Source: Purshia tridentata
Lineage: Eukaryota; Streptophyta; Magnoliopsida; Rosales; Rosaceae
Assembly (NCBI GenBank): GCA_003254885.1
Contig: QANT01002031.1
Coordinates: 1 to 64,000, forward strand
Reading direction: 5' to 3'
Length of the DNA stretch: 64,000 bases
Each line of letters begins with the position of its first letter. Position 1 is the first letter of the stretch. The translations under genes and the position numbers were made by a program. Shown piece after piece: positions 1-12,690 of the stretch. A model generated the notes under the pieces. It was not told where the DNA came from. It did no database searches and worked only from the letters and a program-made list of their open reading frames with translations.

Positions 1-2314
1 TTTGTGGGGTGTTTGGTTGTGTGTGTGTTTGGGAACTTGCTATGCAAAAGTGTTTTTTTTTTCTGGGGTAGTTTGCAGCAGCCAGAAAAGGAAAAATTTA
101 TCTTTAGCATCAAAGAAAGGGAAATATGAAGAGATAAAACTTACCATCACATCACATATAAACTTTGGGTGTCCATCACCCCCCAAGGTCAAATCCCATG
201 GTGCAGGACCTTGCCAATCTTCGAAAGTTGGTCCTTGCTTTTCCTTGTAAACCGAACCTGCTGATGACCGTCTTTTTGCTTTTCTTTTGGTAGTTTTGGC
301 CTTTTTATCTGATTCTTTCAACAAAATTTTCTCCCCATATTTGTTTACAACTTTCAAGAGGAATTCATCCATAGGCAGGGTATTCCTGTGCCGTGTCCTC
401 AAAGCTATTCCCTCTACCAAAGCTATATTGTTTGAAAGATCAGATGCAGTAGCTCGAACTATATCTAAAGCTTCATGAAATCTCATCCTTACAATTTTAT
501 TACATGTATCAAGTTTCTCAAGAACCTGTTTCAACCCTAGATTGATAATTGAGGGATGTGGTTCACTGGGACTTTGAATTAAGTTCCCTGCAGTTACCAG
601 TCCAATAAATTCCATAACCAACAGGATATAGCAATTCTTATAATAAAAGGCAAGGCTTCAAACCTATGAGAGAGAGAGAGAGTCTCCAGTATATCATCAA
701 GAGTCTCCAGCGATAGATAAACAAGTAATGCATGCCCCAGAGGATAAAAGATAATAATATACTCTGTGTTTAACTGGATAATGTGCAAAAAATGCATAAA
801 CACCAGTATATCAAGCAATAAATGTGTTTAAAATATCTAGTGACACAGACCTTCTTTGATGACCTTGGCTTGGAAGACATTAAATATTTGAAGCAAGCAG
901 TGTGCATCCATAGCTGCATATGTTTTCTGCTCTTCTGTAAGAGGACGACATGACCAATCACTACATTGAAGTTCCTAAAGAAGAAATATGGTACATTAAC
1001 AAACTATTATAGTAACTACAATTTCCCATTCCGTCACTCCATCATGTAGTTAGAGCCTAGACATTTACATTGCAGAGTATAATAGGAACTTGACTTGATA
1101 CTCAAATGCATAACAAAGATGTTAAAAATCCAAACCTTTGAAAGCGAGATGTCAAGGACTTCTTTGCAGATAGTTGCTAAACTCTTGATTTCCCTTGGCG
1201 TCTTCCTTCCAACCCCAGGTTGCTTGTGTTGCAGATGATGGTATATGCCCGTAATATCCAAAAACGGCTCCACCTGTTCATCATAAATTCTTGCACTATA
1301 AGTAGAATGCTCTCTTACTAGCTATAAAGCAATATTCCTCATAGGTGACAATTCAAGGTGGAAACAGTTATACACAATAATACTCTATACATAAAAAAAC
1401 CATATTGAGCAGGATAACTCAACCTTCAATATTCCAACCGACGTTACACCTTCACAAAAGCTCAAGCTATTGGATTGCACAAATACTGTTGCACTTACAG
1501 TTAAAAGAACAATTATGAAGCATGTTGCTAACGATTAACGAAGATCATGTTTGACTAAATTTCCCAATTAATACCATATCAAAGTATCTATAACCCAAGC
1601 ATAAAATTTAAGCTAGCTTATGATTATTTCCATAAATGGGCACCAGTAGTGAGCAATCAATAAAACAGAAGAAGATAAAAGAAAATTGCTTGATGTTAGC
1701 TTCTTTTTTTCTTTTTGGGGGGGGGGGNGGGGGGGGGGTGCGGGGTGGTGTGTGGAAGAGGGGGCCGGCTAAGGCTTGATGTTAGCTAAAGGAATTAAGC
1801 CTGAAAATGTTAACTTTCTCTTAATTTGCCGCATTTTCCAAGCATGCAAACGGACCACGACTGCAAAATTTAAAGCTCTTACCCTGTCAAACCCAGGTTC
1901 ACACCCATCTGAGCTGAAAGTGGAGGACAAGTATATTAAATCCTGCTTAAATCTAAAACCCAGTTTCAGAATATCAGGGGAAACAAATGCATCTCTCAAC
2001 AATTCCCATATTGAAGGACGAGGAATGGAGAACAAGTCGAGCAGGAAAACAACTGAGTTGTCCGACTCGTCCGAGTCACTTCCGAGTCGAGGACCGAGTT
2101 GGCATGCGAGTTGGAGGAGAGCGACTGTTGGGAAACATGAGTGTTGGGTGCGAAGGGGCTTCCACTCGGCATCGAGTGCAATGATCCTGGAACGAGTCAA
2201 AGACCGAGTCAAGTGAGTAAACTCGGAAGACTCGATGGATGAAACAAAATGGATTTTGAGGGGACTCGGGTATTGGGGATCCATAGAAAAATTAGCACTA
2301 GTTTTATTCTTCAC
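1..2314 (-). CDS. Mut-7-like 3'-5' exonuclease (DEDDy family), 5' part, runs off the left edge
   Basis: Minus-strand exons read from sequence: about 2314 (or 2284) to 1883, 1273-1136, 974-851, 587-145; further exons lie beyond the window. All junctions are GT..AG and keep frame. The protein starts MDPQYPSP at 2284; an in-frame Met 10 codons upstream (2314) is less likely. Exon 1 holds exonuclease motif I (IIALDAEWKP, Asp and Glu metal ligands) and the motif II region (LKLGFRFKQDL). Exon 3 holds motif III (YAAMDAHCLLQIF); the Asp is present, and the usual downstream tyrosine position of this motif reads YAAMDAH. The family (nematode MUT-7, WRN-like exonucleases) degrades RNA or DNA 3'-5'; plant members often carry a C-terminal Mut7-C domain, which would lie off the edge. 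It is divergent from the ATXR6 gene, as I recall for At5g24340/At5g24330. Intron 1 contains a poly-G run with an undetermined base. Confidence 0.85.
1718..1740. repeat. Poly-G run with one undetermined base
   Basis: A run of about 20 G residues interrupted by a single n near 1728, followed by a G/T-rich stretch to about 1765. It lies inside the first intron of the exonuclease gene and so does not affect coding sequence. The run length and the n are probably sequencing or assembly uncertainty. Confidence 0.8.
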
Positions 2315-3246
2315 CGTTTAATAGGGGGTTTTCTCGGGTTGGGCCCTTTTCGGCCCGAGTATGGGCCTTTTTTATTTTCTCAAAAAAGCATCTAGGGGCC
2401 TTAACCCACACAAAAACTCACGATAAAGTAAATAAATAAATTTGTAATGACAATCGGAGATTTAGTTAAAAAGGTTGTAGAATTGCCCTTTGCATCTAAG
2501 TTTGATTTTCCTTCCCTCCAAATCAAAATAAATTGAAAAAATAATTTCACCTCACCCCACCACACTCCCGTTGATTCCTCCCACCCACCCACTTGTCATC
2601 TATCCCACCACTAGTGCTGCCCCTCCTCCACTCTCTCTCCCACCTTCTCTCTTCTTCCCTCCTCTTTCTTTTTTTATCGAAGAAATAGAAGATAAGAGTG
2701 TAAAGAAAAAGAAAAGGAAATGAGCTATTGACATTGGCACCGATGACAATGTAGTGTAATTATTCATGTATTATAATATAGCTGAATATTATTAATATTA
2801 TATTCTTACGAGTATTTTTCCCATATTAAAACATGTAAATTTATTACACCACGTGATTTGTTACGGTTATACAAAATTATTTTTCTAGTAAAGGGGTGTG
2901 CTGATCTTTCGTACCTTTTTAATTGAGAGCAATAGGAATTGTAAAAGAATTGAGTGTGGGGTTTGAAAAGAAAATGGCAGGGTGTCTTTAGAATCCTCAA
3001 ACATCTATTTGAATACAAATGGAATGATGCTTCAGCCCAAGCCCATCCCTGCACTTCTTCTTGGTGGTTGGACTAGACCCAAGTCATCCAACCCGGCCCA
3101 TCCAGACCCATTAAACAGTGGGGCCAAAGAATTAAGGAAATGACCCAAGGTGGCGCCAAACCCAAAATAGGGCGCGAAACCCCCTCATTGGTTAAATAGC
3201 ACAAACTCCTGCGAAGCAACCAAACCGGAAAGCTCATTCAGCAAAA
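2315..3246. promoter_or_regulatory. Shared divergent promoter region between the exonuclease and ATXR6 genes
   Basis: About 930 bp separate the two start codons, with no plausible gene between them. The middle is AT-rich (2740-2830). The side facing ATXR6 (3100-3246) is GC-richer and carries E2F-type sites (see 3152-3179). It is likely to hold both core promoters and 5' leaders; no clear TATA box decides either start. Confidence 0.55.
3152..3179 (+). promoter_or_regulatory. Two E2F-type binding sites upstream of ATXR6
   Basis: GGCGCCAAA (3152-3160) and GGCGCGAAA (3171-3179) read on the other strand as TTTGGCGCC and TTTCGCGCC, both exact fits to the plant E2F consensus TTTSSCGC. They lie 68-95 bases before the ATXR6 start, where S-phase genes usually carry such sites. 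ATXR5/6 are known PCNA partners with cell-cycle-linked expression. Binding itself is inferred. Confidence 0.7.
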
Positions 3247-5571
3247 ATGGTGGTGCTGAGGCGAAGAACGCAAGCTCTGAAGCCTTTCTCTCGCTCCCAA
3301 ACCGTAGATGCTAACCACCATAGTGCAGATTCTGACTCTGAGTACAACGACGTTTGCTGCGAGGAATGTGGGTCAGGTGATTCTCCGGCGGAGCTTCTTC
3401 TGTGCGACAGATGTGATAAAGGGTACCATTTGTTTTGCCTTAGACCCATCCTCGTTAACGTGCCCAAAGGGTCTTGGTTTGGCCCTTGTTGCTCCAAGCA
3501 TAAGAAGCCCAAGTGTAAGTTCATGGATTTCCTTTCTCTTTTTTCCCCCATTTACTACTTTGTTTGATCCAGATTCATTAGAGAACTTTTGGATTATTTG
3601 GTTGTACTGGTTTTATAAGTGATTTGCTTGTTTGATTAGATTGGTAGAGGTTTGTAGGTTCACATGCTCCAACCTCACTGTTTCATTTATGGGTTCATTG
3701 GATTGGATTTTTTTGACGCACAAATTTTAATTACTGCCTTTCTTTGGTACTACAGCTTTCCCTCTCGTTCAGACCAAAATTGTTGATTTCTTTCGGATTC
3801 AAAGGTCTGCAGAATCAACCCAGAAGATAAATCAAGGTAAAAGCATACCAGAGTTTGTTCATTTCTGGGTTCATTCATACGCATACCAGAGTTTATTTGG
3901 GTTATTTATATTTTGGGTAAAAGCAAATCTAAAATAGTTTACTAGGATTTATATTTTTTTTTTATTGGGTTCTTCTGAAATTAGTTGTTCTTTGTTGGGT
4001 TATAATTTGTGATGCTTTGGTTATATTTTTTGCCCTTGTTTATAGATAACCGAAAGAAGCGTAGGCGGGCAGGTAGCTTGGTGATGTCCAAAAAGAAAAG
4101 GAAATTGTTGCCGTTTAGTCCCACTGAGGATCAAACAAGGAGATTGGAACAAATGGCGTCCCTAGCAACAGCGTTGACGGCCACTGGGACTGAGTTCAGT
4201 AATGAGCTTACTTATAGATCTGACATGGCTCCGAGACGGGCCAATTGTGCAGTTCTTGAGCAAGGAGGAATGCAGGTAAATTGCAACACTCACTTCTCCA
4301 ACGCAATAAAAATGTTTCAATGTACATTTGGGTATCTTATGGATGGTTGGGCTAATATACTGAATTCTCTCTTTAACCAATATGGTCTGCTAGAAATCAT
4401 AGTAGTGCATAATAGTTCATGCCTATGATACACTGAAGGTTCTCATATTTGAATTTAGTAAAATTTATAAGATGATCTATTGATTTGTTCTTTCGTTTCT
4501 CATGTGGGTTACTGTTTTGTTAATCCATTGACAGTAACATATCTGATTTTCAAAATACTGCATGTGTTCCAGGTTTTGTCGAAAGAAGATCTTGAAACCT
4601 TGAATTTGTGCAAAAGCATGATGGAGAGAGGAGAATGTCCACCCCTCATGGTTGTTTTTGATCCCCAGGAGGGGTGAGTTTATGAAGAACAAATATATTT
4701 TCTCTCGATAGTTGATATTATTGAACTCCTGACTCAGTATGCTCCTTGGTTTTCACAGGTTCACTGTTGAGGCTGATAAACATATAAAGGACTTGACTAT
4801 AATCACAGAATATGCTGGAGATGTTGATTACTTGAAGAACCGTGAAAATGATGATGGGGATAGCATGATGACATTGATTTCAGCTGCTAATTCTTCCAAA
4901 AGCCTTGTCATTTGTCCAGACAAGTATGGTAACATTGCCCGATTCATCAATGGCATCAACAATCACACACCGTAAGCTCATCCTCCTTCCCAAAATTTGA
5001 TTTTTTTGTACCTTAAATTTGTACTCCATTATAATCAAAATTGGTAAATTAGATGGATGCATTGTCTTCTATAAGAATGCCTTTCATGGGATGTCATAAC
5101 ACTTTGAGTATCTCTTGGTTAAATGGGTGATTACTGTGTGACAGAATCTCAGTAATCTCAGAAGGGATGCTGGTAGTGCAAATGTGTAAATCTGGAACAG
5201 TAATCAGTCTCCAGGAAAAAAAAAACACCTTATAGGTGGTTTAAGTAAATTTTAGGTGTCTTGTAGACAAGTGCTGAATGACTAATAGATACTGTTCATA
5301 TGCTGCAAAATGCATTTTTTTTTTCTATAAGGTGCTGAACATCTCTTTCAAGCATGCAATAGTTTGCTACTGTGCCAATGTAATAATCAAAGTTGCTGTA
5401 ATTTGGTGCAGGGATGGGAGAAAGAAGCAGAACCTAAAATGTATAAGATTTGATGTCAATGGTGAGGGCCGGGTTTTACTGATTGCAAACAGAGATATAC
5501 CAAAGGGAGAGAGATTGTATTATGATTACAATGGATATGAGAATGAATATCCAACTGAGCACTTTGTTTAG
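3247..5571 (+). CDS. ATXR6: Histone H3K27 monomethyltransferase, ATXR6 type (PHD + SET)
   Basis: Six exons: 3247-3514, 3756-3836, 4046-4275, 4573-4673, 4759-4971, 5412-5571; together 350 codons, the usual ATXR6 length. The family places H3K27me1 during DNA replication and silences heterochromatin in the nucleus. A PHD finger spans residues about 35-85 (CCEECGSG...LLLCDRCDKGYHLFC). A PIP box (QTKIVDFF, about residues 94-101) should bind PCNA, and the SET domain fills the C-terminal half, with NNHTPDGRKKQNLKC and YYDYNGYENEYPTEHF as cofactor and catalytic motifs. There is no obvious transit peptide, which favours ATXR6 over the dually targeted ATXR5. Odd: the last PHD Cys pair reads WFGPCC where Arabidopsis has WFCPSC, so one zinc ligand appears to be Gly. 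Confidence 0.95.
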
Positions 5572-6313
5572 CCTTCTTGGTGCTACTGATTCCCAACACC
5601 AAGCTAAATGAAGCTGATTGGCCTCAAACAGGCTAATTGCACACTCATGAGCCATGATTGCTTTTGTTGTACACCCCACAGTTCTTTGGTTTATTTCATC
5701 AGATTTTTGAAAAATAACTCCTTAAATGAAGTGAGAAACAGGAAAGAAAACACATTTTCGAATTTTGGTATCTAATTTTTGGATAACATGTTAATTGCCG
5801 TCTTGCTGATGACGTCCTTAAAGATTTGAAAAGGGCTAAAGCTCTGCATTGTCTTCTGGAAGAGTGACTGCTCTTAGCTACTACAATCACTTCAGCCAGA
5901 AAATTGCCTTGGAAATGAGTTGATACTAAATTACAATTTAATTACTAATAGAACTAGAAGTATATTCTGAAAATTTTTTTTGGCAGATATACTTCTGAAT
6001 TTTTTTATCATTGCACAGATGGGTGTTTTTTAACTTTTTATCAGCTTAAAAGTTGTATTCTCAAATTATGGACCCAAGTGAAGTTGGGAAGTGGGCTTGA
6101 GTTATGTAGGTCTGTGTCCTCAATATAAGACAAGCCCGTTTGTATCATTCCAGCTCATACCTACTTCCCATTTCTCTTTAGAAGCACGCGTAAGCCCATA
6201 CTGTGGGAGGGCCCTTAAGTTCGAGACTGACCCATTAATTTGAATAATTTCCGGTTGATTGGATCACTTAGTGTTTTTTATATATAGATATAGAACGCAT
6301 TTCCTTAACAAAA
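5572..6313. other. Intergenic, ATXR6 3' region
   Basis: Probable 3' untranslated sequence of ATXR6 (to about 5720), followed by AT-rich spacer up to the tRNA gene. No other gene or repeat supported. Confidence 0.5.
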
Positions 6314-6385
6314 GGATCTGTGGCGCAATGGTAGCGCGTCTGACTCCAGATCAGAAGGTTGCGTGTTCGATTCACGTCAGGTTCA
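6314..6385 (+). tRNA. tRNA-Trp (anticodon CCA)
   Basis: A 72-base cloverleaf without an intron: acceptor stem GGATCTG with CAGGTTC and discriminator A, D arm GCGC-AATGGTA-GCGC, anticodon stem TCTGA/TCAGA around the loop CTCCAGA (anticodon CCA, Trp), variable loop AGGTT, and T arm GCGTG-TTCGATT-CACGT. Internal A and B boxes are present (TGGCGCAATGG and GTTCGATTC). A T5 run at 6387-6391 is the RNA polymerase III stop, and a TATA-like stretch plus a CAA-type sequence lie just upstream, as usual for plant tRNA genes. The acceptor stem has one G-U pair at 2:71 and one at 4:69; otherwise it is a normal nuclear tRNA-Trp. Confidence 0.96.
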
Positions 6386-8550
6386 ATTTTTGTGATTTTT
6401 TTTCCCTTTTAAAATTTTGTGAAAGATTCCTAGACAAAAAGAAAAGAAGTGCCCAATCTAACAAAGTAACCCGTAATAAGAGTCCGTGCGGACAAGATCT
6501 GAATAGTTGGAATGGGATACTCGCATCACAATGTATTGAAATGAATGCGGTGGTGGTTGACAAGTTGACAGTGAAGAAAGACAGTGAAAAATTCATGAGG
6601 CAGCCATGGCTATATACTATGTTGTACAACATATAGCTTTAGCAGGACTGTCTCTACAGTTGCGTACTTGTAATTGTTGATCAAGTTTAGGACCACTTTT
6701 ATGATTCAGAAAAACAATTCTAGACTCTAGAGTGGTCCATTTAATGAAAAATCAGGGGCTATCATAACTACCGTAGCTGGCAAAAGCATTCAAATTGATC
6801 GTTAAAAGAGAGAGCTGCTGCCACCATCAGATTTAGATCAAATGCATCCCCACAACTGTGGTCCCACATGTGCACTTTGTTGCTACAAAAATTGATCCAC
6901 TGTCATCTGATTTTGATTAAGATCTGGTAGTACCCCCAAAATTGTGGTCCTATCAGAACTAAGAACTGAACTGTGTACTTGTATTTGGTGTTTACAAGGT
7001 CCAGCCAACAGCTAGTATCTGCTATCAGAGATTTTTCTTCAGAACTTCAATCCCAATAAAAGGATTTCAAAGCTTTTTATGTTCTGGACAGAAGAGGAAT
7101 TGACAACGCTTATTGGACTATTAAGCACAGATGTATTCGACCATTCAATCTTATATATATATGCTTTCTTGTTAACTTCATTTTTCATGCACTTCAAAAA
7201 ATGAGATGTATAATTTGGTAATAAGGTAATCAATTGTTTTTGCCCACTTGCATAATTGCATTGCATGATATTAAGTTAGTTAACCCTAATTAAGTATCAC
7301 CTTTCAAACAAAATTAAGCCCATGCATGAATCAGTACATCACTTGATTGACTATGGTTTGGTGGATTTTGGACCACCAATATGTATATAGTGAGTTTGTG
7401 ACATGTCCCCAATTAAGTTTGTCCCTTTGCAGCCCTGAACAAATGGGAGAAAAGTAGGACCAACAATGGGTGATCAAAGTGTAAAGCAGCTATGGTTAAA
7501 GACAAATTAAGTGGGTAGTGGGTACCCATCCTAATTAACATCAATATATAATATATACATAGAAATGAAGCCAATATATATATCATTATATCATAGGACC
7601 CCAACCAGCCTGTTTGGTGGAAAACTGTCTACACCATGATCTATTGATCTACACACCACCACACACCATTTTATCTATATATCTACAATATATTACATTA
7701 TTACGATACTTTGCTTTCGATTAAAACATTTATGATTTATATATCGATCGAGCCGTGGTACTATGAATGGTGAGGTCCATTTCCATCACCTCAAATATCC
7801 ATATCATAAAAATCTCTCTTTTACAATATGCCACTTGCAGGACTTGTTGTTTTCACTTCACTTCTCCTTCGATCTTTTCATTTCTTGAAATATAATTGTA
7901 AGCCATAAAAGGGCTTTGGATGGTTCCTGCACCTCCTGCCTGTTGTTTTCAAGAGATGGTCTCAATTTCTAGGCTATACTTGATACTTCTCTCGAAATTG
8001 ATCTTGATAGATTTCATGTCTTATGTCAAAAGTCAACTTGCATTCCATATTGCATCTACTTATTTATAGAATAAGTTGATATTAACTTAATGGATGATCA
8101 TATACCCAATTCAGAATATAACCATTTAACCGTGAAAAGATCATGATGAAATTACCCAATTAAATAATGCAATTTTCTTTGGATTCTCTTGTATAATTAT
8201 TAGACTTAACTATCTGATTTTTTCTCCCTAAAAACTTGATATTCATAATATGAATTCATTGGAATTAACTTTCGACCACGCAATCATGAGTGTTTCTTAA
8301 TTACCGTTCTTTAATTGAATTAATTAAAACGAGCTGAAATCATGCAATGCCTAATTAAAGAAGTTCATCAATTATCGGCCCGAACACATCAATGCGTGAA
8401 AAAAAGCTATTTCAATGTTACATAATTTAATTGACTTATAACCCACCAAACAAAATAGTTATATCTTATTTAATAAATGTCGGCTACCAAATTATGGAGT
8501 AATATAAGGCACCACGCATGTACCCAACAAGAAGCCCATTTTTTATTAAA

Positions 8551-8567
8551 CACACACACACACACGT
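8551..8567. repeat. (CA)n microsatellite
   Basis: ACACACACAC-type simple repeat of about 8 units in the AT-rich desert. Confidence 0.8.
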
Positions 8568-11012
8568 ACCCCGAGAGAGGGTGGCAAGTACTTGATTGTG
8601 ATCCATGCATGCAATATTGTCAAAATTATAGAAAAATGAGGGTATGGGGTCAACCCACAACTCACAAAGAGAAAAACCCACCATGCAATACCATGGACTA
8701 TACGAGAATTATAAAGGGCAAGAACCTTGGGTATATTTTTCCACATAATGATTTGTTCCTTAAGCTGCAAGTAATGTCTCTTGTATTTACAATTCATCGA
8801 GACCCATCATAGAATTGCAGGCTATCCAATTGAGTTGAATATAATTTTTCAATTATTTATGTGTTGGGGTTGTGTTGTTACTTGTTGGCGAACCAATAAA
8901 CCCCAAAATATTTGATTGTTATATGTTGGGACACCAACTTTTGCCCCTTTGTGCATGCGTTGTGGGTTGTGACAAACCCATATATACATATTTAACAACA
9001 AGCATTATCTATATAAATTATATATAATATTTTTTTTGGCCATAAATTATATATAATATTTACATACATGTATATGTATGCCACATGGCAATCTTGTGTT
9101 TGGCCCCCCGTATATATGTATGTGAGGGCAAAACAATGTCAAATCCCAAAACTTAAGCCACACATTTTCCCTACGCATGCTTGAATTGCATATATACAAG
9201 GAATGTTTTGATCATATAAACACCTTTATTTGGTGGGTATGTGCTTTATATTGTCAATTAATAATACAGCGTCATGTAGAGGCAAACTTTGCTCGTGCAT
9301 GAACCATGATGCAAAATATGTTTTACTTGGTTTCACCTTTCGAGACAATTAGTACGTGCCTTTTTCTTGATATTCGCATCAAGAAAGAGACTAGGCTAAT
9401 TACTAATTAGTTAACAAAAATGACATTCGTGAACAACAACAAAAATGAGCTATATTATATTATGTATTATAATTTATATGTATGATCACAAGGCAGAATG
9501 GTAATATCGTGTTTAGTAATGAATGACGGTGTTGCTCAATTGGTGCAGGGATATGATTAAAGTCGTTGAAGCTAAAGATAATAGGTATGTACATGTTCCT
9601 CTTTATAGTACACAAAAGCAAAGAGTGTGTGGTGTAAGTTTTGAGTGTCCAAGTATTGAATTGGGCAAATCACCATCACAGAAACAAGGCCCGGCCGGCT
9701 TATATCATATATTTAATTTTAACCTCTGGAAAAAAAAATTATAAATTAAAACCCTAGTTAATTAATAACAGTTCATTTTACCCTTCATAATTATCCTTTA
9801 CTTGTTATATTTTGAATTAACAAGGACATCACTTTAAACAAGCCTATGGTGCTTTCTTATTAAGACGATAATGGCCAACACGTACGGTCCAAAAAACTTA
9901 ATTATAATAATCAGCAATGTTGCAAACATGAAACAAAGGCTAGCTACGAGCACTACCAAACTGCTAGCTAAATAAGCTACCATTGCAACAACATCACACA
10001 TTTTTAAGTAAATTGCCCGGTTTAACGGAAACAAGCCGACTTTTACTTTTTGACTTTTAATGTTTCGGTGGCTTTAGTAATGGAGACATAAATAAACCTA
10101 ATGAAAAGCTACCTAATTAACTTTTACAAATTAACTTTTCTCGTTCTTATAATAATAATATTATTAGCTCACTCAAATTACTATTTTAATTTTGTACTAC
10201 TTCATATAATACGATTAATTTTATTTTACTGTGAATGAATCAGTTTCTTAACTGATTCAATAATAAACAAATAAAATATTACAGCATCAGTTGAAACTTG
10301 AAATGATTGGTGGTATTTTTAATGCTATTTTATTTGTTTTTAAATGGTGCATGTATTTGACTTGAAATGTGGCATATATAACCTTCTAAATGCATAATTC
10401 TCACGTTAATCATCCATCTATAATACAATTAATAATGCATCAACCATAATTCAACCCCTTATCAATTGGACCAACATGTATAATCTAAACGAATGGATGC
10501 ATTTACAACTCCATTCAATAGTTTTGAGGATTTAGTCAATAATTGAGGATATGCTCCATATTCTTTAATTAAGGAGAGGGGTAAAGTTGAAATTGGGCGT
10601 GACTCTTTTTACTTCCCTAACTATGTAGCAAATCCCAGTAACTAATGTCATAATCTTATGAAATCCTCTTAAAAAAGGTCCATAATATTTAACCACAGAC
10701 GAAAACATAAATCAATGAACGCAATTCATGGAGGCCATATGCTAACCCATACCCTATAAAGACTAAAAGCAGTGGGATTTATGGGGTATATATAGATGGA
10801 AGCATAAAAAACATGCCCATACCCTGCTATAAATGGTAAATTGAGTAAGGCAAAAAAGCAAAATGGGTGACATTGTGACAATATTGCTCAGCCTCCACAC
10901 CACTAAAATATGGTCCTATTGGAGAGAATTAACAACAGCATATGGGTCGTCTCTGACTATTGACCTGCTGTCCATCATTGACGGTCATTGTTTAATTAAT
11001 TTCCCTATTCTA

Positions 11013-11021
<9 letters not shown>

Positions 11022-11048
<27 letters not shown>
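11022..11048. repeat. (TA)n microsatellite
   Basis: About 12 perfect TA units followed by a short CA extension. Confidence 0.9.
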
Positions 11049-11054
<6 letters not shown>

Positions 11055-11889
11055 TGTCTTTTCCAACATAAAATAATTGATTCTTGAATTAGAATTCCAA
11101 GTCAAAATTTGAGCATTGACTCCTCTTGAAGTGGAAAGTACCTACCACCACCGCCAAATTCCAATTTCGGGAATAAAGGAAGAAGGAAAGAAAAAAACTC
11201 CTTGCCACCACCTAATTCGAATCATGTTTCTACCATTTTTATTTTTTTTCATTAATTTAAATCAATCAACTAATGGGGCAAGTTATATAAAATCATATCT
11301 ATATCAATTGCGGATTTTTTTCAACGTTCATGGAGGTTGTTTTTCTCAAAAACTTTAATGGATGGTTTTTTTTTCTTTTATAAAAGAAAATTTTAAGGCT
11401 AAAGTTTACAAGATTAATTGTTCATTAGAAAAATAAAATATTTCTCTTGAAAATTAGACATATGTTAAATTGAATTTATGGTGCAAATCGTTAAGAATGT
11501 TAAATTATGTGAATGATATAAAAAAAAAAAAATACTGTTTTTGCTATAGTTGATCCATTAGATTATATCTTCAATGCGGTCTATGATTGAAAAATTCAGC
11601 ATTGGTTTGGTGTCTCACTCAGTCAAGCGTGATTGCAATAATTATTTTTTGATAAATTTACAAAAAATCTGTTATGCTTTTAAGAAATTTATGTTTGTTT
11701 TGTTTGTCTATAATATATGCAAAATGAACAAAAAGCATGCACATTTTTTATTTTGAGAATTTTATTAAGTAGATGGCCAAAAACCCACCCACATTTTGGT
11801 TATTAATTCGGCTTTTCACACTGAAAAATGATAATACTGAAATCGTTTTATAAAATTGACAAGAAAAAGAGGAACTTGCCATTTTAATT

Positions 11890-11891
<2 letters not shown>

Positions 11892-11920
<29 letters not shown>

Positions 11921-11921
11921 C
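11892..11921. repeat. (GA)n microsatellite
   Basis: About 15 GA units, some 770 bases before the WD40 start codon and probably upstream of its transcript. GA tracts are common near plant promoters. Confidence 0.9.
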
Positions 11922-12690
11922 AAACACAAACATATCCTACTCTCGAAATCTCGTTTCTCGGGCCATCGTTCACGAATATCAAGGAACTTGTGTTTTTTTC
12001 CTGTTTTACCCCTGGCTAATTGGCTAGTTTTATTTTATTGCTAAAATAAATACTAATTTGCTTATTATTTCATTTTCTCATTTCTGTGTAGTGCTTCTTT
12101 GCTTCCTCGAGAGAGCGAGTCCCGGAAGCTCCACATTTGTATGGCTGCTTCGATCTATGCCCTCCTCAGTTCCAAAGAAATATCATAGACACAAACCCAT
12201 GTAATCATTTCTTATATCTTTTTCGTTTACGAAAATCCAGTCATTCTTTCGTTCATCATTTTTCTGCTTCATATATTCAATTGAAATCATCATATGATCA
12301 TCAAATTCTGGCAATGGGGTTTTTATCTGTGTGCTGACAAGTGTTGGAATTTGGGTTCATTTTAATTTTTATTTGAGGGTTCGTTTTGCATATTAAATTG
12401 TGATTTTTTATTGTGTGGAAGACCAGGTTCAATGGGTGTGGATTGGGATCCATGTTGGATCGCTTGGTTTTTGTTTTATTGTTATTATTACCATATTTGT
12501 TTAATTTATCAAGTGTTTCTGTTAAACTGATCTTGGATTCTGTGTTTTTGTTTTTTTAATTTTAATTTTGTAGTTACTCTTACTCAATTGGGTTGCTTGT
12601 CTGGAGGGGGATTTTGATATTGGTGCATTGGCTGGGGCTTAAAATGGTGGTTTCTTGATGTGGAATCTCATGGGTTGAACTCAAAGAATA

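Larger units (their letters stand above)
6386..12060. other. AT-rich 5.7-kb intergenic region without a supported gene
   Basis: No exon chain or conserved protein could be read on either strand. The only open frames are short and unrelated to known families. Contents: AT-rich spacer, a (CA)n tract at about 8551-8567, a near-duplicate pair of ATAAATTATATATAATATT at about 9013 and 9043, a (TA)n tract at about 11022-11044 and a (GA)n tract at about 11892-11921. Part of the right end must be promoter of the WD40 gene. Confidence 0.5.

Noticed and set aside
9523-9744. 73-codon open frame in the gene desert
   Set aside because: No recognisable family; composition like the spacer around it.
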